The notes beneath the pieces were generated by a model. That model did no database searches. It was given only the letters and a program-made list of their open reading frames with translations, and was not told the DNA's origin. The translations under genes were made by a program, and so were the position numbers. From NCBI GenBank assembly GCA_032871835.1, contig CM065303.1, positions 21,020,001 through 21,084,000 of the forward strand: 64,000 nucleotides of DNA. The letters are read 5' to 3'. Below are positions 41,960 through 54,130 of the stretch, in pieces (position 1 is the first letter of the stretch; every line of letters begins with the position of its first letter). Origin of the DNA: Dipteronia dyeriana (Eukaryota; Streptophyta; Magnoliopsida; Sapindales; Sapindaceae).

Positions 41960-44860
41960 ATGGATCTTGTTATACGACATCATTTTTTCGTTATAGCTTT
42001 TGATGCTCTTGAGCATGGTGATAGTTATTTAACCTCTTATGTTTACAAATTGTTAGAGCAATCACCCCCTACTTTTTGATTGTTGACGTTTCTGGGCTTT
42101 ATCCAGGCGTTCCTTCTAGCCCTAGCTCAGAGTCTTCCTCCAGTTCTGAATCTTCTATTTTTGATCGTCATAGGGTTTCTTTACGATCTAGGTTGGGAAA
42201 GCATCAAAGCGGTCGCATAGTTCACAGACATATTTCAAGCGACATTTAGATTGAGAGGCAGGTGGTTAACGAGAATGACGTTGAAGAAGAAAATTGTGCC
42301 TCTCAAATTCTCTTTTCTCTTGATTTCCCGAATGCTTACGATGCTGAACCGAACGTGGTCGGGGATATAGAAATTGGGAAATATTATGCTCGGTCCATTT
42401 CGCTCATACCTGCTGGTAATAGAGCCGCATGGAACCCTCTTCCGGGTATGGTGGCAATTTACGTATCTATGCTTAGTTTTGGGGTGACTCTTGCTCTACA
42501 ACTCTTTTATCGCCTGAATCCTAGCTGAAGCAGGGAATGCTCCGGCCCAGCTTGCCCTGAATAGCTATAGAATTTTTATGTGGATGTGGCACATGTGGAG
42601 CCGGATGAAGATGTCGCCGCCTTCTTTTCTTGAAATAAGTCAGTTTTACGCTCTTAGGCAGTCTAGTCAGATTGGGACTTATTTTCTTTAGTCCAACCAA
42701 CCAGATAGTTATATTTCTGAGGGAGTGAAGGTGAATCGGGGCATCGAAACTTCCCTAGATAACAAGAAAAAGGGTTTCATCTTGGGTTCCCACTTCAAAC
42801 AAATATTGGAATAACAATTGGTTTTTCGTATGAGGGAATTGGGGAATCCAAGTTGAGGTTTCGGTAGGTGAAGCTCGGGAAGTACTAAAGGTTCCTTGCT
42901 ATTTTTGCTCTCCTGATCGCTTGAACAAAAGGCCGCCTGTTCTCACTGATGTCAAGTTGTCTAGCCTTGATCGGGCGGTCGTGCGCACACTAGAGAAACG
43001 AAGTAGATCATACCTTTTTTATGAGGAAAAAATGAAGGACCTTGGTTTTTTTGCTCAGATTTCTACTCATTGCAGACGTTGTAAGTGATGGCTTACCTGT
43101 CTTGCTTTTATTTTGATGCTTTTACTGAATTTAAGCCTATTAACCCTTTACCTATTTTGAATTTTTAGTATACGATATGGACATCGTTTGTGACGCCCAG
43201 GCTTGTAAAGGAAATTATTCAGGTGAGTCGTTCTCATCAAAGGAAATAGGGGATTACTCCGCCTGATGACAGATCATATGAGAATTTTGAAGAGGTCGAC
43301 GAACAAGTTCCTGAATACATTCCTGAAGAGGTCGCTCAACCGACTATAAGGGAATCAAGTGGCCCGAGCTGTACCATTGGACCTGATAACGACCAGAGAC
43401 CGTTTGAGGATGAGGGCAGGCAAGTAAAACATTTTGCTGGTGTAGTGTCTTGGGGGCCTAAATCCCCCGCCGATTGGGTATTAGCTTAGAAGTTCGTTGA
43501 CACGGGTGAGGAAAGAATTAGGGAATCTTCTGCTGAACAAGTTGATCCTTCTTATCCCGATTTTTGAACCTTTTCAAGATATGGAGGATCAAGAAGATTC
43601 TACAGCTGATTTTGAATTCCGTCATACACAGGCCGAAAAAAGAAAGGAAACTCACCCCTCTGCTCGACCTGCTTCAAAATTTCTGAGAGTGGTATCGTTC
43701 ATTGAGACGAGCAACGAGGATGCTGACACTAGAGACTCCTCGAGTGCTCAAATGGAGAAGTCTTGGGGAGGAGAGAGCCCTCGGGAAAGTTTGAACAAAG
43801 AGAATTCTTTTCCCCCGAGGTTGAAGCTGCAGAAGCAGGATCCTCGGAATAGCCTATGGGACCTTCTCCCCAAGATATGCTGAAAACCATGTCTTCTGGT
43901 CGAGCTTTTATTGGCGATGATTAATAGTGTGACTTACGTGAGTCTCTCTACTTTGTATTTTGTATTAGTTTAGACATTTTTAACCTGATTTCCTTTAGGT
44001 GTTACTGAGTTTGCAGAGTCTATCCAGAGGCAACAAAACCAAGCTGATTGGATCAGGCGTTTGAAAGCTTAATTAAGGTGAATGAGGATAACCGTGCTCG
44101 GATTGAGATGACTTTTCAAAGGGAGGCAAGTTCTGTCTAGGAGTTCACCGATCGCTGTTTGGCGAAATAGATAGAAGCCGAGGAGAGGACCTCTGCTGCG
44201 GAGGAGAAGGCTAAATCTTTACAGGACTTGCTCTCTGCCACCCAAGAGTCAACGCTTCGGGCTGTATAGGAGGCCGAAGAAGCAAAGTCATCCTATGAGT
44301 GCAAAATCGAAGACTTTAAGCGTCAGGCTCTAACGATTGAATCCCTCCCAAAGGAAGCCAAACTAGAACTTGAAGTTCAGGGGGTTGATTGCTTTAAAAG
44401 GTCACTGGCATATAACGCTTTACTCTTTAGAGAATTTCAGTGGGGGTTTGTTTCAGTTGGGGAGTTTTTCAAAGTAAAGAACCGAGCGACTGACAAGGCC
44501 CGAGCTAATTAGGAATTGTCAATGAAAAATCATGTGAACCGGTCCTTGGAGGCTCTTCAAACTCAGATGAGGGAGTGGAAAGCTTATTGTCGTAGCCGTG
44601 GTAAAGAACCCCATCCTATGCACCCGGCGGTCCCGACCGAGCATTCTCCTTCAACGTACTATTCTAGCCAGGAAATAGGGGTGGACGGGTCTAAGCCTGA
44701 TGTTGGACTAGTCACTAGAATGAACTATAGTGCTTGGATGGATGATCTGGTTGACACAATTGTTTGGCCATCGAAAAAAAGCCTTCTCCGTGAATATGAA
44801 ATGGTGCCATTTCTGAGCATCGGCAAAAAACTTGAAGTCTTTGGCTGCCCCTTGAATTAA
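41960..44860 (+). pseudogene. Tat B antisense extra ORF (plant 'putative gypsy type transposon' domain), spliced, decayed
   Basis: Runs opposite to gag-pol. It starts MDLVIRHHFFVIAFDALEHGD at 41960, homologous in position and spelling to the start at 62527 in Tat C. The core at 42262-42640 has PNVVGDIEI, PAGNRAAWNP, VAIYVSMLSFGVTL and APAQLALNSYRI, the pattern of the plant PF04195-type family. Two likely GT-AG introns, 43081-43168 and 43938-43998, precede a coiled-coil-rich C-terminal part and an end at 44860 (DDLVDTIVWPS). Stops occur near 42079, 42250, 42526 and elsewhere. The function of such ORFs is unknown; regulation of the element has been proposed for the class. Confidence 0.78.
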
Positions 44861-45842
44861 CTTTGTAAAAATTTATGACAGACTATTTATGAAATTCCAT
44901 ATTTGCGAGATTGCTTTTGGCCGAGTGAATTTGTTGTTATATGAATATTCTAATCTGGGTAATGCAAACCCACTGCAACTCGAAACCCAAGTATCTTATT
45001 AACTGGCTAATATTATTAACCGAGTAATTTTGAAACAAAGCCAAGTAGATTTGTACTTTCATTCATACTCGGTTGCTACCCAATCGTTGTATCAAGGCTC
45101 ACCACGATCATACGTTTGGGTCCTTACACATGTCACTGAGGACGTCTCCTAGTTTCGTCTGCATAAGGGTTTGTCAAATCGTTAAGCTCTGAGTTGCTTA
45201 ACACAGTTACGCAACTCATCGGGGATTTACCCAGAGGCACCCAGAGCCATTTTTTAGAATCTGGTGCATCGGGTTTGCCTTTAGGCTAAGGTCTAAGTTG
45301 ACCTTGCTCGGCTAGCATTCTTTTTGAGCTTTTCCGCCCATTCGGGTGTTTTACCAAATTAATGGTCCCAAACATTTTATTACATGTGAGTGTCAATTCT
45401 TTTTCTCCTTAAGTCTTTTTATATGTTCTTATTAGCATATGCCCACATTTCTAGGAATCCCGTGTCGGGATAATTCTATAAAACTAACAATATGGAAAAA
45501 TCTCAAAGGGATTTCTAAGAAAATATAAATTACTAATAAAAATATCCTGATTAATGAAATAAATCCTAAAACTAGGGGATTTAAGGGATAAAAGATCTTT
45601 AGGTATTGGGTGTTGCATGGTTGAGGTAAGACCTCTCTTTCTGGTTGGGAGATCCAATACGCTCCATGCCCGACCATTCATTCGATTTTGTATGGGCCTT
45701 CCCAGTTGTCAGCCAATGAGCTCGCGACTTTATCTTTTGGGTTCAACAATACTCTTCTGAGCACCAGGTCTGCCATTCGGAACTTCCTAACCCGGACATG
45801 CGAATTGTAATGCCTAGCCACTCTTTATTGATATACCGCATT

Positions 45843-46580
45843 TCACACTTGGGATTTCTCCCTTTTTTCTTTTAACTCGTCCAAGCCTTGTAACAACATA
45901 TCAACATTATGGTCTTCATTATATAACCTGACTCTGGGTGACATATATGATGTTTCTATCAAGAACACGGCCTTTGTTTCGAATGGCAATGAAAACGGTG
46001 TTTCCCTTATAGGGGTCCTTACCGTCATTTGGTAAGCCCATAATACTTCAAGATGTTTTTCTGCCCAGCTACTCTTTTTTGCATCCAACTTTGCTTTAAA
46101 TGTGTGCTTGATAAATTTGTTCACTGCTTCGGCTTGTCCATTCGTTTAAGGACGGGGCAGGAGTGGCATAATAATTAGAAATATGGTACTCTTTGCATAG
46201 TTGCCTAAACTTTTGGTTGTCAAATTGGGTACCGTTGTTGGTGATAATTGTATTTGGAACTCCAAATCTGTAGAGTATGTTCTTTTTCACAAAGTTTATA
46301 GTATTTGCTTATGTTATGTGCACCAACGCTTTAGCTTCCACCCACTAAGTGAAATAATCAAGAGCCACAATTGCATGCTTTGCTACGCCCCTCGTTTATG
46401 CTAGCATTGGACCAATTAAGTCCAAACCCCACATGGCAAACGACCATGGGGATGTGAGACTTCTGATGTGCTCAGGGGTTACCGAATGTCATTGGCGATC
46501 CTTTGGCAAGTGTAGCAACTTTCCAAACATCGCTGGGGGTTAGAGAACAAAAAAGGCTGATAAAAACCTTTTCTGAGTAC
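45843..46580 (-). pseudogene. Tat B integrase, degenerate
   Basis: The minus strand shows the end of the HHCC zinc domain (ESCYTCQR near 46520), DYFT-WVEAKAL with a stop in place of Lys near 46350 (first Asp), then FGVPNTIITNNGTQFD (second Asp, about 46230). A frameshift follows, then FIKHTFKAKLD, KSSWAEKHLEVLWAYQMTVRTP (46124-45843). Integrase would join the cDNA to host DNA. Non-functional. Confidence 0.82.
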
Positions 46581-47099
46581 CTTGTGTGCCAAGCTTTTGC
46601 CTCTTGCATGATTTCAACATACACCAATATTGATTTCCTTTAATATCCGGTGTGTGTCCTCTTCTAATACGGATCTTCAGAGTGTTCAGGAGAATCCTCT
46701 TCTGTATAGTTCTCATCCATTCATAGTATATCTAGCTGACCTGTACCTAATGAGTTTTAATTCCAAAGGGTCTTTTGGGAGTATATCCTCTTCCAAATAT
46801 CTTTTAAGTTGGGTCATCCAACTATCTAGCGGTGTTTGGATTTCTAAAACTTCAAACTCTTTCAGCTCAGTTTTACTTGGCCTGAGAAGATATACGATGG
46901 GTGATATTCTTTGTTCTGACTGTGGTTGTTGATGATGCTAGCTTGGACAAAGCATCTGCTTTTTTTATTTTTTTCTCGTGGGATTTGGATAATCCAATAT
47001 TCTTTGAACCGTTGGAGGAGTTGTTTTGCTATGTCTAAGTAAGATATCATACTTTCATCCCTGGCCTGATATTTGTCTAGGATTTGGTTGAAGACTGCC
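46581..47099 (-). other. Tat B RNase H to integrase linker
   Basis: Decayed minus-strand coding, including YLDIAKQLLQRF and IQIPREKNKKS (46862-47050). These match the end of the second RNase H domain (the region usually reading as IPR-x-N..AD-LA) and the tether to integrase. Confidence 0.6.
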
Positions 47100-47344
47100 T
47101 GAGAGTCACTGAATATTTAGACCTCATCTGCTCCGTGTGCGATGCAAACTCTAAGTCCTGCCAGAAGTTCCTCATACTCTGCTTGGTTGTTTGTTGCTTT
47201 GAATTCGAATCTCATGGCACATTCAACGTTTTCTTCTACTAGGGTGCATACTATGATCTCTGGCCTTCTGCCATGATTGTTTGAGGAGCCGTCGACATGT
47301 AATTTCCAAAAGAGTCTTCTACCGAACATTTTCTTTACCTCCAT
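47100..47344 (-). pseudogene. Tat B second RNase H domain
   Basis: WKLHVDGSSNNHGRRPEIIV and FKATNNQAEYEELLAGLRVC carry the Asp and Glu of a plant/archaeal-type RNase H. Tat elements carry this additional domain after the retroviral-type one. The frame is open over 47344-47117. Confidence 0.85.
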
Positions 47345-47469
47345 ATCAGGCTGTGTGAATTTTGCTACAAAATCCGTAACTGCTTAGCCCTTGAATGATG
47401 TCCTGGGCACATATTTAATATCGAATTTGCTCAACGCGATTGCCCATTTGGTCAGTCAAAATTTTAGGT

Positions 47470-48540
47470 TTCTACAGAATTTGTTTAAGCGGATAGTTAG
47501 TGAAAACCCTGGTGGCATATGCCTGGAAATACGGCCTTAACTTTCTTACCGCCAAAACTAATGCCAAGGACATCTTTTCTGCTTGAGAGTATCTAGTTTC
47601 AGCAGGGAGTAGATCCTTGTTGGTGTAGTATACTGCTTTTGTATCCCATCCTCTGTCCTGACTAAGACCAAGCTTATTGCTAACTCTGTAAGGGACAAGT
47701 ATAGGTAGACTATTTCTCCTACCTTGGGTTTTGAGTGGATGGGTGCCTAACCCAAGTTTTCTTTTATTTTTCGAAGTGCCTATTAACATTCTGCATTCCA
47801 TTCGAGCCTCTTCTCTTTTTTTGATTACTTTGAAATATGGTGTGCACCTATATGTGGCTTTTGAAATGAATTTGTCGAGCGAGGCTAAGCATCCTATCAA
47901 ACGTTGTACCTCTTTTAGGGTTCTTAGAGAAGTCATTTTTTTGGAGGGATTTAATCTTCTCGGGATTCACTTCGATCCCCCTCTGGTGAACTTGGAAACC
48001 TAGAAATCTTCCCGAATGAACTCCGAACAGGCACTTGCTCTAACTTCATCTGGTTTCTCCTAAGGATATCAAATGTTTCAAGTAAATTTGCAGGGTGCTC
48101 AGTCGCCGTGATACTTTTGGTTAACATGTCATCTATGTAGACTTCCATGTTTCTTCCTATTCGGCGAGAAAAAATTTTGTTGACTAGTCTCTGATATGTG
48201 GCCCCAACATTTTTCATCCTTAAAGGCATCACTGTTTAGCAATATAAACCCCGGTCGGTTGTGAACGCCGTCTTATCCTCATCCGCTTTGTTCATCCGGA
48301 TCTGGTTGTATCCCGAATAGGCGTTCATGAAACTGAGCAGCTTATGCCCTGATGTAGCATCGACCAACTGGTCTATCCTTAGAAGCGAAAAACTATCTTT
48401 TAGGCAGACTTTGCTCAAATCTGTAAAATCTATGCATATTCTCCATTGAACATTTTTCTTTTGAACCAGCACCACATTCGCCACCCACTGAGGATAATCA
48501 ATTTATCTGATATACCATATAGCGAGTAACTTATTCACTT
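47470..48540 (-). pseudogene. Tat B reverse transcriptase and first RNase H, degenerate
   Basis: 48484-48236: NVVLVQKKNVQWRICIDFTD, DSFSLLRIDQLVDATSG and LLSFMNAYSGYNQI, where the first catalytic Asp (FMDAYSG) is Asn. A stop follows at 48236-48238, then 48232-47951: MKNVGATYQRLVNKIF and VYIDDML with both Asp intact. 47936-47472: LKEVQRLIGCLASL, DRGWDTKAVYYTNKDL, ETRYSQAEKMSLALV and LRPYFQAYA for thumb and connection/RNase H. Non-functional because of the stop and the Asn. Confidence 0.88.
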
Positions 48541-48889
48541 CTTGTTTGATAGCTTAACTCCTCTCGAGGTTGAAAGACCTTTGTTTTTGAATTACGGGTC
48601 TAAAGCTCGGATCTATGGCCAAGTGGTGTGATATCACTCGTGTGTCTATCCCTACCATGTCTTCATGACTCCATGCAAATACGTATTTGTACTATTTGAG
48701 TAAGTTGATAAGATCTGTTCTGACCTTTTCTTCTAGATTAGCTTCGATTTTGACATTTCTTACTGGTTCACCTTCCTTTAAGATCACTTCCTCTGTCTGC
48801 TCATCCTTTGATGCATCAGGTTCATCCCTTGGGTCGAATTCAAATGTTATTGATTCTCCTTGTTTAATCAAATCTGGTTAAGTTAGAGT
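48541..48889 (-). other. Tat B protease-RT linker
   Basis: Acidic, decayed minus-strand coding with FAWSHEDM-like and FSIMSL-like segments expected before RT. The plus open frame 48687-48881 is its shadow. Confidence 0.5.
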
Positions 48890-49330
48890 ACACACCTGGT
48901 GCTCGATGTTATCCTTGTCCTTGTAGATAGAAAGATTGACTCTTCTTGCCATTTCTTATGAACCCTTGACAGTCACTAGCCCCCATTCGATCGGGAATTT
49001 GATCCTCAGGGCATAGGTGGTTGTTACCGCCTTTGTCTTGTTCAGGAAAGGTAGACCCAGTAGAGCATTGTAAGGCTAGTTATCCACGTCCACCACTATA
49101 AAGTCGTGTAGCACCATTTTTTGGCAGGGTGCTACTCCAATTTTCACAGGTAACTTTGCCGTTCCCAGTGACCTGACCTTGATTCCTCCAAATCCTCTGA
49201 GTGGGGTATGAAAAGGTTACAGGTCGTTCTGATCCAATCTACACTGATCATAAACAGTTAGGTTGAGGATGTTTGCTAAGCTACCATTGTCTACTAGTAT
49301 CCTCTGAACTTTTCTATGGCCGATCTAGGC
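48890..49330 (-). pseudogene. Tat B protease, degenerate
   Basis: The minus strand reads RRILVDNGSLANIL (active site D-N-G-S), HTPLRGFGGIKV, HDFIVVDVDN, NALLGLPFLNKTKAV and LRIKFPIEWG. This is the usual Tat protease order. Stops occur near 49215 and 49080. Confidence 0.78.
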
Positions 49331-51338
49331 GCTTATGACAAGAGCATCATTTGGTCGGATATTGATCCCATACGAATCAGCTTCAGTAAACATTGTTGGG
49401 TCTCATCCTTCCTTTATTCTCTTTGGATCAGGCTCAATGGAATTAACATCGAAATTTTACCTTACCTCAACCGCTTTTTGGATTTTCTGTATCTGTTCTC
49501 AGTTACTTTTACCAGTCGATGGCCCTCCGAAGATTATTTGTATTGCCCCGCTCGCCTTGGGACTGACGTTAATGTTTCAATCTGAACTGTGATCTCTAGA
49601 CTTGGCTTCTTTCTGAGTTTTTGTCTTCTCATCTTTCTTCAAGACAATATCTTACAGATTCCCTTCTTGGATAAGGGTTTCTATGTGATCTCTGAGCTGG
49701 TAACATTTTATGGTTTCATGCCCACCTTCTTTGTGAAATCTGTAATACTTTGTCGTGTCTGGTCGGGTAAATTACGACTGCCGGCGTGGCTCCCTAACCA
49801 AATTATTTTCTTCTAGTATTGCCATGATCTCTTCCTGTCTCTTCCGAAACGGGGTGTAGTTCGTATACTTTCCTTCAAACGTTTTCCTAGTTCGGTCAGT
49901 ATTACGTCTGCTTCTTCCATCTTTGCTTCTTTCTTCTTTACTATTTCCCTTTTGTTTCCTTTTATGGTTCTGTGGCTTTGACTCAACATCTTTTTGTTCG
50001 GGTCTCTCCCCATGTATATAACAACTTCAAGTCGCCAACTCTTATTCTTCAGTCAATGAGTATCCACCTGCCATGTCCATCATGTCAGTATATCTAGTTA
50101 GACGAGCTCTTTTTAAATCAAAAGATAACCGCCCATTCTGCAGATTATTTATGAATGCAACGATTATTACTTCATCATTTGCACTGCCGATTTCTGAGAC
50201 CGCCTAGCCAATTCTTTCTAGATACTTTTTAAATGGCTTATCTTTTCCTAGTTTTAGTTGAGAAAGATATGCCACCGACTTTTTCCTGTCTACATTCCCA
50301 AGAAATTGTATTGAGAAGCTTCTGCTTAATTCTTCGAAACTCCCAATACTTGTCCAGAGTTATATCCTTCAAACCACTTTGACCCTATATCCTCTAGGGT
50401 CTGTGGAAAGTTAAGGCACAACAAATGGTAACTGTGGGCATATTGGGCCATAGCGCTCTTGTAACGTCTAACATGCTTCTATGGATCTGTACCTTTTTTA
50501 AACTTTTTAACGTGTGACATTTTAAATCTCTCTGGGAATGGTGTTCGCAGAATATCTCTAGTGACAGGGCAGTCAGAGTCGTCATCAGACAACTCATTGT
50601 GTCCATAACACCTGATCAACACATTCATTTGACACCTAGTATTCTCTACTTCTCGGGTTAGGCTCTGAATCACGATATCTCTATCACCCACTGGCTCTCC
50701 CTGACGGTTGAACTCTCAAGTGACCGTCAAACCTGTATCCAATTCCTTTTCATGCTGCCTCTGAGTTTCACTGGCTAATCCTTGTAAACGTATAGTTCCA
50801 CAGTGGTATTTACGATGATAACGATGACTGTCGTCTGATGAGGATGAATGATCCCTCTATCGGTGGTATTTATGGTGTTTGTCATGCCCCACTTGACCGT
50901 GGATTTGTTTTTAGTGAGGACGCTCATCTGCGAGGATCTTAAAATCTTTGTCCTGGTTGTGCGACCCCCAGTCTGACTGATAGGATATGAGCTTCTGACG
51001 GGTGCTAATACGTTTGGTTCTAGCCTAACTATAATCGATCCAAGCCTAGGGGGTGATGGCAGGTTTGGTGGATTTGTCTCTCCCACAGCCAATAGATCTA
51101 TTCCTTCCTTCACCACATCTGCCAACAACTGTTGTAACATTTCCCTGAAACTATGGGCTACGTCCTCGCTGGTCAGAGGGATCTGCTGGATACCAACCAG
51201 GGTGCTGGCTGGTTCCCGGTGGTTGTTATGTGATCCTGATTGATCCCCCCTTTGTGAATATTACCTAAGGACTTTCGAACCTCCCTGGGACCGTCCTTAC
51301 TTCCATCTTCGGATATTGTTCTAATATGTGAGGTGCCC
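49331..51338 (-). pseudogene. Tat B gag, degenerate
   Basis: Upstream frames 51140-50775 and 50691-50479 encode the N-terminal low-complexity region and TPFPERFKM. The gag core (50470-50200) is heavily mutated but keeps YAHSYHLLCLNFPQTL and similar pieces. The C-terminal metal-binding-like motif is HKEGGHETIKCYQLRDHIE near 49700, just ahead of the protease. Frame 50013-49813 is Lys/Arg-rich, as in the linker of Tat gags. The plus frames at 49316-49816 are shadows. Confidence 0.72.
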
Positions 51339-51356
51339 CCTTCTTCTAGCGCCAAT
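51339..51356 (-). other. Tat B primer binding site, tRNA not identified
   Basis: The minus strand after the LTR end reads ATTGGCGCTAGAAGAAGG. TGGCGC fits a CCA-ending tRNA tail (GCGCCA), but I cannot assign the amino acid from memory. Confidence 0.65.
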
Positions 51357-52202
51357 TGTTGATGTCTGTTTCTTGATGTTAAGAAAGTCAACAACTTTTA
51401 GTTCGACTTTGACCTGCCAAAAGAGAAAAAGAAAGTGGATGCAACATGATAAGATTATGACACAAGTATATGTAATAAAACTTCGATGACAAGAGAAATG
51501 TCCATGGTGGCTGTATGCACAACCAAACCAAATCCAATATTGAATACCAAATTACATCTCTCGATCTTTCTAGCCCCTTTTTTACAGTGGTTCTATTGCT
51601 CTTTTTTCTTCTATCCCCTCTAATGAGATTATAGGTCTATTTATATGTAAGTAGAACTATAATCCTTGTTATACAGATAAGGAAAGGTGATAGTGTTTAA
51701 TTAGAACTGGTTACTTGTTGAAGTCATCTTTGCCTTCTTCTTTTTTTCGGAGATCTTGTGCATTGAATCAAAATCTTAGCAGGATTCTAGTTGCATAGTC
51801 TGTTTAGGACTTATTTCCTGATTAGTGTGTAGTCTTCTAAAAGAGTAGGGTTATTGCTTGATTTGGATTTGTTTCCTACTTGGGCTTATCTTCTTATATG
51901 GATCGCGCATCTTTCGAGGGGAATATATTTGTTTCCTCTTTACTAGTGGTTGCGTGTCCAAGACAATTTGTGACTCTGTTCGTCTTGCGTTAACAACGTA
52001 TTTACTCGGGTTTCACATGTTGTCCCGAGTAAAGCTGAATGTGCCGAATACTAATATTCGGCCTTACTCGGGTTCTCGTGACTGGGCGATACCACCGATG
52101 GTGTTTATCCAGATGCCAGCCTGGATGCTTATCTGGCAATTTTTCTAGGAGGTTGCCTTATCTATTAGTGACGTATACATTTGATAAAATATAAATATAA
52201 CA
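51357..52202 (-). repeat. Tat B 5' LTR, 846 bp
   Basis: Ends TGTTGATGTC and TATAACA on plus. The minus strand carries ACATATAAATAGACC (plus 51631-51646), a good TATA box. The partner LTR lost this segment. Related to the LTR at 61119-62017. Confidence 0.92.
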
Positions 52203-53488
52203 AATTCACACTCTTTAAATTCAAAGTTAAATATCTAATTTAATAAAAATAAAATAATCATAATATCTTATCTTTAAAAAATAGATATCAATCAACACCC
52301 TCCAAACAATGGTTAATTACACAATTAAATAATATAATTATTTAATTGACCTAATCATTATCATTCGTTAATTAAATAATCTCATTATTCAATTAATTCC
52401 CGAATAAATGCATGTCACTTTCGCAACACAATTAATTGGACAATCCAATAAATTAACCCTAACCCATGTTACCTAAATCGATCGGGCTAGCAAGGGGACT
52501 TAATGGACCCATAATATTTTGAGCTCCAATAATCCTCATAAATAATTAATTAAAATCTTTAATTAATATTTCACGATTATTAACTTTGATGTTATTCCTC
52601 TAAAAACCCGAATCTGCACTCTCTCAACTATTGATGCTTTTGCTCAGACCGATACAACTCGATGTCCATCGATATAGCTATTACACATGGTGTGATCCTC
52701 CACATTAGTTCATAATTAGAGCTGGGTCATAATGTCCATTATACTCCTCAAGATACATATATCCTTTTAAGTAATGTTGATTCTCTAATGGACAATAAAT
52801 CCTATTTCCTCACGGAATTTGGAGAGTGCTCATATTGTCCAAGCCCCAAACCTTAAGGGAATTGCCATCTACTTCTCACAAGAAGGATAGGATTCCACTG
52901 TTGTGTACAAACCTTCCCAGCCACAAGCTAAACCGCAATCCCAACATACGGAGTATTTTGATTGGGAACTGCATCCAACCTCACCCATGGTATATCAAAG
53001 ACCAGGATCTAACCTGAAGGAGTCGATAAGAAACTCAGGATTAAGATCACCCACAAATAGCCATCATTAGTTGATATATATGAATCTCATCAGTAAACGG
53101 ATCTTTGTGAGAGATTCTTATAGATCATGGCCAGTCCTATATGATCACATCATACAAGGTGTCTCCATTCCCATATCTCATATGAAATGATTCAGGATAG
53201 AATCACCGTATATTACGGAATGGGTTGCAGCTATGGATTAACCACAAATAAAGTACCTAACTTTATTTACTATCTATGGACTCTTTAGATTGCACATCTC
53301 TTATTATATTCATCCTTATATAAAAATTATGTATACAGTTCGAGATTACATCCGGTAATCTTGGTTGTTAAATATATGCACAAGTTATAAAATAAACAAC
53401 ACAACAAGAATGAATTGAACTTTTCTTTTATTTATTTCATAAATCCATTTACAAATTACATCTTTAGGGTATAGACCCCAACAGTTAT

Positions 53489-54130
53489 TTTCATCGATAA
53501 GTCAAGAGATTTTATCATATTTAGTTGGTTGTGATACTTTATACGACATTTGGAAGAAAATTGAACAAATTTTTACATCTAGAACAAGAGCAAATATTTT
53601 TTAATTGAAGACTGAATTGCAAACCTTGAAGAAATAGTGATCTTCAATGTCAGATTACTTGTTGAAAGTAAAGAGCTCAATTGATGCTCTGGGTTATGCC
53701 GGATCCATGTTATCGGAAGAATATCATGTGTATCAAGTGTTATAAAGTTTGGGAACTGACTTTGAACCTTTTGTACAATCTATCACATCTAGGGTTGAAT
53801 CTATATCCATGGTTGAGGTTACATCTTTATTGTTGACACATGAGAAGAGAATGGAATGCAATCGTCTGGGTTCAGATGTGCTTAGTGTTAATGTGGCTAC
53901 AAATAATGGCTATTTTCATAATTATGGGCTCGATTCAGGTTATAATAACAACTACAGTATTGGGAATAATAAGAATTACTATCAAAAGAATAGCACTAGC
54001 AATATGAGAAGCAGAAGAGGTTTTCAATCTGGTAATCGAAGAGGTGGTGGAAGAAATTTTAGAGGATAAGGCAGGCCACAGTGCCAAGTATGCAACCGCG
54101 TTGGGCAAATTGCTCTAAACTGTTACTATT
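53489..54130 (+). pseudogene. Copia 2 gag, C-terminal part
   Basis: Continues the gag cut at 39649: FSSISQEILSYLVGCDTLYD, YLLKVKSSIDALGYAG, then SLGTDFEPFVQSITSR. A Gly/Arg/Asn-rich linker with RRGGGRNFRG ends at a stop (54067-54069), followed by the knuckle CQVCNRVGQIALNC where the zinc His is Gln. Stops near 53602, 53636 and 53742 are visible. Confidence 0.85.

Larger units (their letters stand above)
40556..52202 (-). mobile_element. Tat B: Tat (Retand-like) gypsy element with antisense ORF
   Basis: About 11.6 kb, minus strand: 5' LTR 51357-52202, primer site, gag, protease, RT, RNase H, integrase, then a plus-strand extra ORF, polypurine tract, 3' LTR 40556-41385. AATTC flanks both sides (40551-40555 and 52203-52207). 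The second RNase H-like domain and the extra ORF between integrase and 3' LTR are marks of the Tat lineage. All genes contain stops. It landed inside the LTR-like unit at 39650-53483. Confidence 0.92.
39650..53483. mobile_element. Unclassified LTR-like unit inside copia 2, itself split by Tat B
   Basis: The two halves are 39650-40555 and 52208-53483, about 2.2 kb in total. The outer ends form a short inverted repeat (TCTTGG left, CCAACA right) and are flanked by GTTAT (39645-39649 and 53484-53488), a 5-bp target duplication; the copia gag reads through when the unit is removed. No coding is seen and no internal long repeat, so a solo LTR is the simplest reading. The right half carries sequence often seen in non-coding plant LTR elements (reverse end TGTTGGGGTCTATACCC). 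AT and AC microsatellites at 40205-40240 and 40420-40480 lie in the left half. Confidence 0.7.

Noticed and set aside
45432..45681. Two overlapping minus frames as a gene downstream of Tat B integrase
   Set aside because: They lie between the integrase end and the antisense ORF, have no known motif and fit a decayed integrase tail or spacer.
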